A stretch of 64,000 nucleotides of DNA, from assembly GCF_963675165.1 (NCBI RefSeq), contig NC_087383.1, forward strand, positions 496,001-560,000, written 5' to 3'. Of this stretch, positions 25,170 to 38,999 are shown in pieces. This DNA comes from Halichondria panicea. Taxonomy: Eukaryota; Porifera; Demospongiae; Suberitida; Halichondriidae. A program made the position numbers and the translations under genes. Below the pieces are notes generated by a model that was not told where the DNA came from, searched no databases, and was given only the letters and a program-made list of their open reading frames with translations. The stretch's first letter is position 1. Every line of letters starts with the position of its first letter.

Positions 25170-26458
25170 ATTGTTTCTATACTCTATTTTCGTGCTATTC
25201 CCTATGTATGCAGACAACAACATGCAACAATAACCTCTTTGTGACCATGCTGCCTCTACTGCGCATGCGTCGGGAAAAGATCGACACATGGACAATCTTG
25301 GAGGCAAGAAAGACAAAAAGAAGATCACAATGGATCAATAATGTGTTAGAAATGAATCAATTTGACACAAATTAACACCATATTGACAGCCCTGATACAT
25401 GTACTACTTCCGTCAATATACTCATCGATGACCCCCAGCCCAAGGTACTCCCTAGCTGCTAGCTGCTATTGAACAGGTCTCCATCTTGACAGAGTCAGAA
25501 GCGCACTCAGTCCCTCCAGCTGCACGCTCTCCCTGCCACCAAGTCCACACACAGTGAGTGTTCTCCTAGTCTAGCGTGCATGCTCTGATACATACAGTAG
25601 TAAGGCTGCACGGTCTGCATAACACTGCCTGAGCTACCTAGGGCTGCAATGCTCCACTCACATAATTATAATAATATGAGATAGCTTGCAATCTGAGCCT
25701 GTGCATGTACCTACATGATATCAACACATTGCTGTTATATGAGAATGGTACAATGTGTTGCAGCTAGCTAGTCACACATACGTACGGTGATATTGACACT
25801 TGTCGAGTATAAACTCTAACTATAGCTGTGCTAACGATTATTGTAGCTATGGTTATTGTAGGACCCACTGTTACTAATATAATTATAAATGCCTATTTAA
25901 TAATGCAGCGAAGCATATCACCATGCAAAGTATACGTGTCTGCACAACGTGGTGTTGGGTGGGTGTGAGTTGCGTACAAGCTCTGTTACTCTACTTCAAG
26001 CCTCAATGGTTGTTAGAAAAAATATATCTCCAATTTTATTACCTCAATTTAGTATCGGTACTAGCTGTATAATTTTGTGTGTATGATTAATTATCTGGGA
26101 CTTTACCCTCCTAATACTTTGAGAGCACTGCATTGGTCAGGGCTGTTATTTACCCGTACATCCTGCCCAGAAGCCAGCTGTGTGTGTAGCCATCCCTATT
26201 AGTAGAGCAGGAACCATCAACATAACACAATGCTGTGGCCAGGGCTGACCTGGAGTACTTCCTGTCTATAGTTATTCATGACCTACTTGTAATTATCACA
26301 TGCCATGCCTTAGCTGTTTGTTTTCCTCCTTTTGGTAGTTGAGTTAACTCAATGCAAATTGACGTGCAAGCTGGATCAACTTACTAAGTGGTGTACTTGT
26401 TAATCTCTTTTGCTATTGTTTTCTTCTCCCTATAGAATCTCACCACCAGTATCCAACG
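25170..26458. other. Divergent intergenic region
   Basis: About 1.3 kb between the starts of the LRR-Ig-EGF gene (-) and the mucin-like gene (+). It probably holds both promoters and an upstream non-coding exon of the + gene, since a splice acceptor (CCCTATAG at about 26435) precedes the ATG by about 24 nt. No convincing coding exon or RNA gene seen. Confidence 0.5.
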
Positions 26459-27987
26459 ATGGCAATGAGGTGGCTAGTTCTGGCTTGCTTAGTGTCGCTG
26501 ACAATAGCACAAACCACCATGGAACCGGCACCATCCATGGCACTAACCCCGGCACCAACCCCGACGCCAACCCCGTTACCAACCACGGCACCAACCACCA
26601 TGGCAGCAACCACCATGGAAGCAACCACCATGGAAGCAACCACCATGGAAGCAACCACCATGGAAGCAACCACTGAAATGTCTACAGAATCGCCCATCGT
26701 GGTTGCCGAACAGAACTTAACTGTGGGAGTGAGATATAACCGGTCCCAGGCCGAAGGTATCAGAGCCGAGCATTTCTTTGTGAGTGGTTTGCAATTCATT
26801 TCCGAGTTAGATATACTATTATTGTTATTAGCTTGCAATGATGGGTGTCTCTTAATTTGGCTGTACACAATATATTTTCTGCATGTCTTATAGAGAGTAT
26901 TCTATGTATTGCTAGGTTCGCAAGGAGCACAAGAATTATCAATTGTTGAATTTATTTTACTACCTCTAGTGCCCTGCCCAAGGTAAACTTGTGGTGGAAG
27001 ACGTGATAGGGACTGATAGCGGGAGGACAGTGAACGTGTGGTCCTTGTTCCTTCAATACCCCGTCCTAGCGTACCTGGACAGTGTGAAGAAGCAAGCTCT
27101 CGTTGGACAGATTGTTGCACTCATCAACCTAGGTGGACTGCAGCCACCCATCACCACCGCTAATATCTGCATAGGCCGTGTCTATCATTATGATGTCTCG
27201 CTCTACACCGAATCGTATGTCTTAATTGTGTTATGTGTGTGCCTACTATAATTCCATTTTACTGCTTTACTGCGTTTGTTTGCTAGGGATCTCATTACCG
27301 TCCAAATATTCGAATTTTTGTCTTTTATTTTTCTTGCAGTGTTCTGATCAACTTCTACTTCAGGGATAGCACTGATCCAACTGGTCCAGCTAGACAGATT
27401 CCGATTCCTTCGATTAATGCAGCATTTACAGCAGGAGTTAGTACTACTCCTAACAACATTATCAGACAGTTCCAGGATCGAAATGCCATCATCATTAGTA
27501 ACAACACGTATGGAATGATCGATCAGAACGTGCATCCTGGAGCCTTTAGACGTGATGGAAGTAGATTTACCGTTGAAGATGACCCCGTTCTCAATGCTAT
27601 CATTCTAGGATACTGGCCTCGTGAGTGTGTGTGTGGGTGTGGCCTCGTAAGTAACTTTGCATGTGTGTGTGTGGGCGTGGGTGGGTGGCCTCGTAAGTAA
27701 CTTTGCATACGTGGGCGTGGGCGTGTGTGTCTGCTGCCCCATTACCAGGCTAGCAATATTATCATTCTATTTCATCCCTCTCTTCTACAGGACAATACAG
27801 TTTGGATGACTTCATTACAGACCGGGCAATCAACGAGTCTATCACGATGAGATTCGCGGAAAACCCTAATCCTGTGTTCTATGGTCTGACAGGTGGCGAT
27901 ATTGTGTTCATCGTCATAGCAACCCTGCTCTGTTCATTGTTGGCCTTCCTTATGGTGTTTGGATTCTGTATCCAACCATTCTTGTGA
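26459..27987 (+). CDS. Mucin-like single-pass membrane protein of unknown family
   Basis: Starts MAMRWLVLACLVSLTIAQ (signal peptide), then a Thr/Pro stalk with TP.PTP repeats and four MEATT units, likely O-glycosylated. The ectodomain follows over three exons (about 26971-27213, 27341-27620, 27792 on), with CPAQGKLVVEDVIG, two further Cys and NNTYG and NES glycosylation sites. A transmembrane helix (IVFIVIATLLCSLLAFLMVF) comes before a very short tail. If the exon ends at TTCTT/gtgagt and splices to 28276, the protein ends FFM with the stop at 28280-28282; unspliced it ends QPFL at 27987. I recognise no family; a SEA-like adhesive ectodomain is only a guess. Candidate AATAAA signals at about 28017 and 28505. 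Confidence 0.7.
26592..26672 (+). repeat. 15-bp coding repeat (MEATT)
   Basis: ACCACCATGGAAGCA repeats about five times in frame, encoding TTMEA units in the mucin-like stalk. Copies are almost identical, so length polymorphism is likely. Confidence 0.9.
27610..27715 (+). repeat. Triplicated splice donor
   Basis: GGCCTC/GTGAGT at the exon end is followed by two further GGCCTC/GTAAGTAACTTTGCAT copies within about 90 bp, separated by TG-rich spacers. Only the first keeps the frame with the next exon (C + GA = Arg). Confidence 0.75.
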
Positions 27988-28063
27988 GTATGCGTAATGT
28001 CTGCTAATATATAATTTAATAAAGTTTGCTAGTATTTCCATTTTGCTGCTTACAAAGCCTATG

Positions 28064-28217
28064 TACCGTATAGCAAGTGATTTTCGTGAGTAAAACATGT
28101 CATTGCCTGCATTGCGTTGCATGCTTTCCGGTAAACCATGCCTACGTTTTCGTGGAGGGCAGCTTGCCCACGAAAATAACGAATATTTACCCCACGAAAA
28201 TTATCTGCTATACGGTA
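28064..28217. mobile_element. MITE-like element, TACCGTATAGC family
   Basis: TACCGTATAGCAAGTGATTTTCGTG at the left, CACGAAAATTATCTGCTATACGGTA at the right, inverted over about 25 bp. It lies in the 3' UTR or terminal intron of the mucin-like gene. Confidence 0.8.
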
Positions 28218-28546
28218 TTCATTGATATATATATGTGATACTGATTGATTCATGTCCTCTCTTATCCCCATACAGCATGTAATGACAAATTTTCAACTCA
28301 AGAAGTTTTAGCTGTAAAACAAGATGTTATTTTGTGGTAGAACTTGCCCAGTGACTGTTTTTTGTGTAGAAGGAGCAACTGTGATATTTTTTTAATGTGG
28401 ATTTACGAAAGTGTCGTTTCTCAAAAAATATATTAATTTTGTGCATTACATAATTATAATAATTGCATTTTAAGTGTATAGTCTTGTTGTTATTGCTGTT
28501 CGTGACAAATAAAAATAATTATTATTGTTGATTGTCATAAAAAAAT

Positions 28547-28766
28547 TTATATCAAGCTAGTCTCAGCATTTCTTGTGAGATATATTCCAAAGATTACCTG
28601 CATGTGAATAAGATTATATGTGACATTTGGACACAGAAATAAAGTAAATAACGTACCTTACTTCCTCTTAGCTCCATGAGAGTCTTGAGTGGTTCGGGAC
28701 TCCGCCCACCATCAGTGGGGTCCACACACACCAGCTGACACCGACGGCAGCCACCAATGGCCTGTA

Positions 28767-28809
<43 letters not shown>

Positions 28810-29846
28810 TGGGCGTGTATGTGAGGGGGTTACGCATAATGTACATACATTAAAACCAGCTCCACCGATATTCACTCTCTCCCACTCTTCCTCAGCGTAC
28901 GGCTCCAAGCAACCGTTGCCACTAGCAACAGACGGACTCACGACAAGGTTGGGTCGAAATCGAGTGATGCAACCAGCCACCTCCAAGTTGTCATAACGAC
29001 CTCTCTCGTGCACGGCAGAACACAAATACTCGACACTTGTCTCAGAGATGAGGAGATACTGCGCTTCGTTAGCCAGGGACAATGGGGTGGCCCTCTCGTT
29101 ATGGGGGTCAATTGGTTTCTGTGATAGTCGCTGGGCTTGTGGATTTTGCCTCAAGAGTCGACAACGTCTGTTTAGAACCGTGGATAGCCAATCGGCTGCT
29201 TCGTCCCCACAGTCCAAACCCTTCACTCTGTGGGAGGGCATTAACGAGGTGTGTGGGGGGTCACTCTGTGGGAGGGCATTAACGAGGTGTGTGGGGGATA
29301 TAATAGGAAGGTACGTACACGTACAAATAAACTCTTAGTCATCATTAAGTGCTAACAGTATTCCTGAGACATGTATCAAATGTAGTAGGTACACAACACA
29401 CACACACACACCAGCTGACCTATCTCCACACACACGAGTGCTCACATGACCAGAACACGCCCCAGTATCCGGACCCAGCCCTATCACAAGAGGAGGCTGC
29501 CCTACACACACACAAGCACAGAATAAAGAGCTACAATAATGTCGGTACTCCGCAATCCCACTCACCAGTTGCAAATAGTGTGAGTGTGTCAGAGAGCAAG
29601 TCCACGACTGGTTTGACGTGACAGAGCCTGACTTCCTGTTTGAGGCTAAGCCCCGCCCCCCTCTCGTCTACCACCATCCACTCTCGATCATAGAGCAGTC
29701 CCTTCGTCCCCATCGGCCAGCTGCTCACTGATTGGCCGTTACAACTCTTGATTGGATAGAGGGTCAATTGAGAGAGGTGACCAACATCGTGGAGGCCACT
29801 GTCTGCGTGTGTGTGTGTGGTGTGTGGTGTGTGTGAGTGTGTGTGT

Positions 29847-29920
<74 letters not shown>

Positions 29921-32900
29921 CGTGTGGGGGGGGATATTGTGCAACTAAAATACACAAGTGTTGACTATACTTTTTTCAAAGGCCTCAATATGATCTCCTA
30001 GTCTGAGCATAATGGAGTCTCCATTGCTCATCTCATGATTCTCAGTCAAGTGTTGCTCCGCTGGTTCTCTCCTGGGCATGATACTAGGAGCACCTCCCAC
30101 TGTCTGCAGAGTTAGGAAATAAATTCGCTTGCTGATAGCTTGAAATAATTATAGCAATGGATTTAGTACAATCATAGGTCATAATGTTTAGTTGGCCGTA
30201 AAACTACAAGGGTTAGGTAACAATAATATTTAGCTAACAACAACCTCTGTATGAGTATCCACAAAGCAAGTTTTCAGAAAGCTCAAGAGAGTCTGAACAT
30301 CGTGTAGTGTGGACATGTATCCCAGGGATACCCTCACAGTGCCAGTGGGCTCTCCGTTGACCAGGTCCACACTGTCCCCACACACGTGGCCAGCCTGGGG
30401 GGACAGGGGGAACACTTAGGGGGGGTATAGCCTTTGTTTTTGTTGAAATTTCTGGATTTCAATCAATCATAGAACTTGAATCTAAGTACACCATTAGAAA
30501 GGTTATCCTGAGAGTTACTAAATGCAACTTTTAATATTGATATCGGACGTTCGTAACACAAGTTATGGACAATCGAAGTTAGCTCTGAAAATAGGCCCAT
30601 TTCAGAAAAAACACCCACTATTAGCCCACGCTTTTTTTCAGAAAATGGACAATTTGAGCCCGAAATAAATCACTGATTTAACTGCACCATATTGTAGCAC
30701 TATCAAACAGCTACTAAATGCAAATAATTTTTTCGAAATTGGACGTTCGAAACACAAGTTACAGCCTCTCAAAGATAGCTCCGAAAACATGACACATTCA
30801 ATGGATAAAACACAACCTTTCCTAAAATAGAAGTACAATTGAATCTTCTCCCCACAGCTCACCTTCAGATGCTCTTTAACCCTTTCAGCACTGACGTCCA
30901 GGTACCTCATACATGCTCCAGTGTTACAGAAGCAGCCAGTCCTCAAGTGAATATCGTAAACACAAGCCAATTTGTCTACCTCGCTATATCCAACCACACG
31001 TCCATCAGATCTGAGCACGTTGAAGTTGATGATGGGTCCTTGTTGTGAGGGATCAGCGTATCTGCCGTGACAGTAGACGATGACCACAGGAGAGCCATTG
31101 CTATGGCGAAGGTGGGCTAGAGAAGTGTACACATACCTGCAACAGGGGGGGGGGTGTGTGTGATTAAACTCAGATACAAAACTTTCATTGGACAAAAAAT
31201 GTGTATAAGATTAGGAGCTGGGAATCTATCTAATCTGTATGAGAACGATAAACTCACTGTGCTAGTGTGAAGGTGTGTGTTGAGATGTCCTCCATGCTTC
31301 GGCCAATACGAGTGAGAGCATCAAAGCCGTGAGACAGAGCGGCAATACTCAGGAAAGACACAGTCCCATCCTCCAGCCTGGAGGAGTTAGATAGTTAGTA
31401 CACACTTGCACAAAATATGAGAGTATTACATTCTCGAATATAAGCGTATAGAACTCTATTGACCCTAAGAGCGTATGCACTAATAATCCAGTTTCTACGG
31501 TACTACACTATGACTCCAGTCAGTGTGTATAATAAGCTTCATACATCACTTTATAATTATGGGCCATAACACAAGAGTTATTTTGTCAAGGATAACTATG
31601 TTCTGTTACAGATACTACCCACCTCTCATGGAGTTGTGCTCTGTGTACATGAAACCTTTCCCTGCTCACAGTGGCAGCCACAGTACCACCGCCATAGTAA
31701 CCCTTCCGTAGCAATCCACAGCAGTCTCTACGTACAAGCAAAGCACCAAGACCAGTCGGAAATCCAAACATCTTGTAGAACGAAATCGCCACAAAATTCG
31801 CTGGATACGAAGACAGATCCAACGGACTGGTTGATACGAGTGATGCTGCATCCATGGCAACCAGCCAGCGGCCAGGAGGTGATGGGATGGTCTCAAACAC
31901 AAGTTGTCCAGTGGGTATCTGGTGCGTCCACTTTAGAGGATATTTGCGCCCACAAAAATTTGACTGTGCGGGGAAAACAAAGAGATGGAGAGGTGGCTGC
32001 ATAGAATCATCACTATTAGTTGAGATAGAATTTGAGGCAGAATTTGATGCTTTTCCTTTCGCAAGATTTGTAGCTGTACTGAGTTCCGGATTTGTAACTA
32101 TATTCTCAGGATTGGTACACACGATGCTAGCACCACGAGTAGCTGCAGTCTCCCTCATTCCCACCACAGACGTGTGGTTGTCCTCAAGGTAACAGAATAC
32201 ACTTCCAGTGTGGGTAGACACTTTATCCTTATTTCTATTAGCAGCCTGAGAGTTTGAACTATCGCCAGTATATATCTTGCAATTCGGTAGATAACGGACC
32301 TCAATGGTACTTCTCCTTGTATTGAGCTCAGGTATATTTGCAGCTGGTGTCCATGGAAATGATTCAGCTAGTAGATTAAGAGCACCAGTAGCACCTGACG
32401 TAAATACAATATCGTATTGTGAGAGGCTGGTATTGAAATGGTTGAGGACTTTCTCGCGAGTTTGTTCGATGACATCTGTCGAGAGCTTGCTACTCGGATT
32501 CTGACTGTGCGGATTGCCATAGAGATGAGATCTGAGATCAGAGTGGTAGGACTGTAACTGTACACTCGAGTAGAGGGTGGTCCCAGCATGGTCCAGGTAG
32601 GTCACCCCTAAGAGAGGAAATACAGGACGATAGTGTAGTACCGTAAAACCTCTATTTAAGGCGACCCTCTAAATAAGAGACACTTTGACATTTCGCCCAT
32701 AATTATAGCACCATATAAATTCATTTTTTTGTGTACATTAAAACTCTACTTTTGCAAAACGTAATTATTTAAAGTGTCGCTTAAAATCGAGGTTTTACAG
32801 TATAGTGGTGTGACGATAGAAACACAGATACAGCCAAGCCAATACCAGATCTGAATTACCTTGAGTATGAGCAAACTCTGTCTCCCTGGCTGCTAGGATG

Positions 32901-32983
32901 TCTTCTCTTTCTTGCAAACCGTCCTCCATCTGCATCTGCTCTGCGCGAGTGTGGGGACCAGACCACCACACCCATCTTTTCAT
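28547..32983 (-). CDS. MOCOS: Molybdenum cofactor sulfurase
   Basis: PLP-dependent enzyme that adds the terminal sulfur to Moco for xanthine dehydrogenase and aldehyde oxidase. The NifS-like N domain (32.6-31.6 kb, one large exon) has YLDHAGTTLYSS and YGNPHSQNPSSKL, and the PLP lysine in ISFYKMFGFPTGLGALLV. The catalytic Cys is in FCNTGAC (near 30.93 kb). The C-terminal MOSC domain (29.76-28.55 kb) has LYPIKSC, CGDEAADWL, GGCRRCQLVCVDP and a last short exon VIFGIYL ending at 28547. The N-terminal exon (REDILAARETEFAHTQG) splices in phase to VTYLDHAG. Its ATG could be at 32983, 32935 or 32929. Head-to-head with PGGT1B, 322 bp apart by the first of these. Confidence 0.92.
29227..29305. repeat. 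39-bp direct duplication across a MOCOS splice acceptor
   Basis: TCACTCTGTGGGAGGGCATTAACGAGGTGTGTGGGGG occurs twice. On the coding strand it carries CTCCCACAG/AGTGA, so the 3' splice site and five exon bases are duplicated. Confidence 0.88.
29805..29920. repeat. (TG)n microsatellite
   Basis: Long TG tract with GGTGTGTG interruptions just upstream (on the minus strand) of the MOCOS exon encoding LYPIKSC. Confidence 0.95.
30425..30840. repeat. Interspersed repeat family B
   Basis: Two adjoining copies of a block with GCCTTTG.TTT.GTTGAAAT, AAGGTTATCCTGAGAG, GGACGTTCG.AACACAAGTTA and AAAATGGACAATTTGAGCCCGAAATAAATC. Relatives occur at about 17750-17890, 18115-18260, 18705-18940 and, inverted, 46776-47105. 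Non-coding and intronic; ends not resolved. Confidence 0.7.
32639..32812. mobile_element. MITE-like element with TACCGTAAAACCTC ends
   Basis: Left end TACCGTAAAACCTCTATTTAAGG and right end CGAGGTTTTACAGTA are inverted copies; TA at both ends. About 174 bp, non-coding, in the first MOCOS intron. Confidence 0.8.
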
Positions 32984-33305
32984 GAAAACCACGCCTAATC
33001 TATGAGCTAGTGACCTTAGTAAGGTCAAAGGCCAACCGGCCAGATCGAGGACTGTCCCATTTTTTAATTGTTTGCAGTTCACCCACATACGCGTGTGGGT
33101 TATAAACCGGGTCTCCGGAGCTGTGGGTGGGAAGCCGGGAAACTGGTCAACACCTTCTGCTGCCTGTATGGCCAGCCGCTTGTAATTATACGTAATTACG
33201 AACGTAATTACGTATTTTTTTTTTTATTTTTTTTTTATAATACGATTTTTTACGATTTTCTCCAGCGTTCTAATAGAAAACATAAGGGATAGTAGACCAG
33301 GCAAG
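32984..33305. promoter_or_regulatory. Divergent promoter region of MOCOS and PGGT1B with a palindrome
   Basis: Contains TACGTAATTACG-AA-CGTAATTACGTA (33189-33214), a perfect inverted repeat with 12-bp arms, followed by a poly-T stretch. It lies between two divergent start codons. Regulatory use of the palindrome is untested. Confidence 0.45.
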
Positions 33306-35686
<2,381 letters not shown>

Positions 35687-35871
35687 CTCTATTATTATAC
35701 AACAACTTTTTGTGCTAAAATTTAATCAGTTTTGAATTATTATAAATCAAGGGCGGCGTATAATGAGCCTACTACACTCTGCTTATTTATGCAGCCCCTC
35801 CCACCTTTAGAACGTCGTTGCATAGTGATAAAGTTTTGCTTGCTACATAAAAAGTTGTTGAACTTGAAGTC

Positions 35872-37254
35872 ATGTCCTTTATGGCAGAGGAATGGAAGCA
35901 GGAAGCCACAGCTGATGATGAGGAGATTTCAGGAGCTAAAAAATCACACAAAACATGGATTAATGTCAAACTGCCCAGCATTCCAATAGAGCTGCCAGAA
36001 CCAGTTGCAGAGATATGCTCCAGCACACCAAGGTCTCGAGCAGTCAGCAGGACTACAAGGAGAGCTGCAGAAAACTGTTTGTTCTGTAGTGATGGAAGTT
36101 GCAAAGCTTTGCATCAAGCCAAAGATGCCCCCAGGGCTAGGGGGAGGGGCTCAACTAGCAGCTACCAGTCAAGACCTAGAAGGCCAACAAAGTGTGAGGC
36201 TGCAAAGAGCACGCTCAGAGGCGTAAACCTTGATATACAGCCTATTACTGCTCCAAGGAGGACTCTTGTTGAACGTGATCAAAGTGCTCACTTGAAAGCA
36301 AGCAATCCCGGATCAAATGACACGGTGGATAAGGACGGATGGGAGCCCTTCACCTGTGCTTGTCACTTCTGCGGAGAGAAATTTGGCAAACATTCAATTT
36401 TAATTCACGAAAAGCGTTGTCCCGGACGTCGAAAATCTTCCCCTGTACTACAACAGACTGAAAAACATCCAATTGCAATGGCTAATGATCAGATGAACTT
36501 GGATGACCATAATGTCCAAAAAGTGGCCACTATAATAACCATGGGACTGCCATCAGGAATGGAGAAGATAACTGTGTACGCTGCACCACCAAGACCACAG
36601 ACTAGAACAGTCAGACACAGTGCTCTTCGTTCCAGTGGTATCGGAATGCCATCAGCTTCCACTAAGAAATTCACTGAGACGAACGTAAGCGTTCAATGTG
36701 AACAGTGCCAGCAGATTGTTGCTACAGATCGATTGATAATCCACACGCAAACGTGCAGCCCAAGTGGAGCTAGAGTGAGTGCCTGTAATGTCAGATTCCC
36801 GTCTACAAGTAACCTACTACGAGTGAATGAAGCCAAACAAGAAAATAAGTCGCCAAAGAGACAAGGAAAACCACCCACTAAAGCATGCTACATCTGCGGA
36901 CGAGAGTTTGGGTCATTATCGATTGCAATTCACGAACCGCAGTGCCTGAAAAAATGGCATGCAGAAAACAGAATACTGCCCTTCAGCCAACGAAAGCCAG
37001 TCCCTAGAAAGAAAGAGCACAAGCCAGCCATTGCACGAGCTCTGTCTAGAGATACCCCAGAACAATTAGTGAGCAGCTTACCTGACAATGTTTATACAGA
37101 CGAGGGACTAACTGCGAAACTAGTTGAACGTTACTATCAGAATAGCTACTCTCAGTTTGAGAGAGAGTTGATTCCATGCAAGAGATGTGGTAGAACATTT
37201 GCCCCTGAGAGGCATAAATTACACGAGCCGAACTGTAATGCAGAGCCATTATAG
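35872..37254 (+). CDS. Intronless C2HC zinc-finger protein (ZNF474/ZC2HC1-like)
   Basis: 460-residue single open frame. Four zinc-finger units of the C2HC type (C-x2-C-x12-H-x3/4-C): CHFCGEKFGKHSILIHEKRC (about residue 164), CEQCQQIVATDRLIIHTQTC (about 282), CYICGREFGSLSIAIHEPQC (about 342) and CKRCGRTFAPERHKLHEPNC (about 436). The third, followed by LKKWHAEN..LP, closely resembles the ZNF474/ZC2HC1 block. The linkers are basic and disordered, and a CLFCSDGSC cluster sits near residue 69. Vertebrate relatives are often testis- or cilium-associated; its function here is unknown. Lack of introns contrasts with most neighbours and could reflect retroposition. Stop 53 bp before the convergent glucosyltransferase stop. 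Confidence 0.85.
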   Translation: MSFMAEEWKQEATADDEEISGAKKSHKTWINVKLPSIPIELPEPVAEICSSTPRSRAVSRTTRRAAENCLFCSDGSCKALHQAKDAPRARGRGSTSSYQSRPRRPTKCEAAKSTLRGVNLDIQPITAPRRTLVERDQSAHLKASNPGSNDTVDKDGWEPFTCACHFCGEKFGKHSILIHEKRCPGRRKSSPVLQQTEKHPIAMANDQMNLDDHNVQKVATIITMGLPSGMEKITVYAAPPRPQTRTVRHSALRSSGIGMPSASTKKFTETNVSVQCEQCQQIVATDRLIIHTQTCSPSGARVSACNVRFPSTSNLLRVNEAKQENKSPKRQGKPPTKACYICGREFGSLSIAIHEPQCLKKWHAENRILPFSQRKPVPRKKEHKPAIARALSRDTPEQLVSSLPDNVYTDEGLTAKLVERYYQNSYSQFERELIPCKRCGRTFAPERHKLHEPNCNAEPL

Positions 37255-37306
37255 CAAAGTATAGAAATAAGTGATAACAGTGATAACGAGTAAAATGCTT
37301 TGTATG

Positions 37307-38869
37307 TCATTTGTGCAAAATCTTATCAATTTCAATTAATGCATTTTTAACGCCGTTTTCCTTTACAATTTCTGTATACACACAATCTATACTGTCATTC
37401 ATTTCTGTATTTGTTATAAGTGTCAATTTTGTTCTCAATTCTTCCACAGTCAAATTGTTTGCCGGGCTCAATCGAACTCCGAGATTTTTCCATACTACAA
37501 TCTCCGCCCAATGTTCTTGATCAAACATAACAGGACAGATGAGTTGAGGTCTCTTGGCTAGCAGAGAAGTAGCTACAGTACCAGAACCACCGTGATGCAA
37601 GATGGCCGCACACTTCTGAAACAGCCACTGATGCGGTGCAACCAAACTCCAAAGTCTCAAATTGTGTAGTTCATTTGATAGTTTATCAAATGTTTTTTGT
37701 ATTCGTCCATTTTCTTTGCACTGAAAAATTCCCTCCATATTCACTTCTTTAAGTGCTGCATGTAGGAAATACAATGGTGTAAAATTATACTTATATTCAT
37801 GCATGCCTTAATTAAATTAAATTACCTGTATTAAGCACAGTAAATAGTGTAGCCCAGTTCACGTCCAACATGAAACCCTCCATAGATCCAAAGCCAATAT
37901 AGACAAGGGGTTTAGTAAACTGCTCTACCATAGTAGACAGCCCTGCCGGAGGTGAGCCTTGGAGGACAAGAGGAGGGTACCAGTAGCCACACAGATGCAC
38001 ACTGCATGCATGCATGGGGAATAATGTACAGCTTGAAACTTGAAAACTCTAAATAAAAGTACAATTTTTTTTTATACTTGCACACCTTTTGGGCCAGTAG
38101 GGCTGCCTTGGGGACAGTATTGAGCTGATCCCATACAGCAGGGTGGTGGAGGGAGGGAGTGAAACATCAGAGAGTGGAGTAGTGGAGGAGAGACCTAGGT
38201 GGTCGCACACAGAGCCATAGTCATCAAGAAACAGCCTCCACATCCAGTGATCAACCTCTGCATAGGACACCACCTCACCACCTATAATTATAATAATTAT
38301 AAACATTGTGTGATGACTGCTCACTGGTATACGATGATGTGAGAGCTTGAAATAAGTCAGGCAATTCTTGAGATAGCTTCTCTTTGAATCCAGTTGGTGG
38401 AGTTCTGAGGAATAAAGTAAATGCATAATAAAACAGACATGATCTTTTACCTGTTGAGCAGGAAAGGAGAGGTTGCTATGCACGGTATGCTTAGTTCTTG
38501 AGCAATGAAATAGCCTTCCAATGAGAACAGATTGAAGACCACTAACTTTGCACTGATGCATGCCTGGTAACAAATACTTGCTTCATGCTTCAACAGTTGC
38601 AACTTTGCAGCATCTGTTGATACCACCACCTTGGGCAGAGACGATATAATTTGAATTCCCTCCTGAGCTAACGATTCTTCCACACCGGCTATGGAAGACG
38701 CTGTACACACAACTACCACGTCATCGGCAATATGTTCATGCCTGCAGAAAGATAATACAAAATTGCTTCACTAGATTCTAGATTCTACATACTTATATGC
38801 TATTGCAATGGACAGCAAAGGAAGCACATCTCCTCTGGTTCCTTTACACAGGAACACTACCTTCATCAT
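37307..38869 (-). CDS. Sterol glucosyltransferase-like UDP-glycosyltransferase
   Basis: Starts MMKVVFLCKGTRGDVLPLLSIA; the GTRGDVLP motif is typical of the GT28-like N domain of UGT80/ATG26 sterol 3-beta-glucosyltransferases and related bacterial enzymes. Middle exons carry LVVFNLFSLEGYFIAQELSIP, VHLCGYWYPP and KPLVYIGFGSM. The last exon has the UDP-sugar site: LVAPHQWLFQKCAAILHHGG, SGTVATSL and PVMFDQEHWAEIV. Ends ALIEIDKILHK. About 6-7 exons. It probably moves glucose from UDP-glucose to a lipid, but the acceptor cannot be read from sequence. The absence of an animal-type UGT signal peptide or C-terminal membrane anchor supports the sterol-GT branch. The start codon is 130 bp from the divergent AP-3 beta start. 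Confidence 0.82.
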
Positions 38870-38999
38870 GTTTATGACACATGTAAAGGGGACTTTCCCC
38901 AGATATAGGGTAGTGGTAACGCCCCTCTTTTCAACAGGACACGTGACAGTTATCAAAGAGAAAGAGTTTGAGCTTCTCTTGGTTTTTATACAGTCTGCA
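38870..38999. promoter_or_regulatory. 130-bp divergent promoter with an E-box (CACGTGAC)
   Basis: The gap between the glucosyltransferase and AP-3 beta start codons contains ACACGTGACAG (CACGTG at 38940-38945). This resembles half of the TFEB/CLEAR element GTCACGTGAC, and AP-3 works in lysosome-related trafficking. Control by a TFEB-like factor is speculative. Confidence 0.4.

Noticed and set aside
31586..32192. Plus-strand frames of 112-122 residues
   Set aside because: Antisense shadows of the large MOCOS exon.
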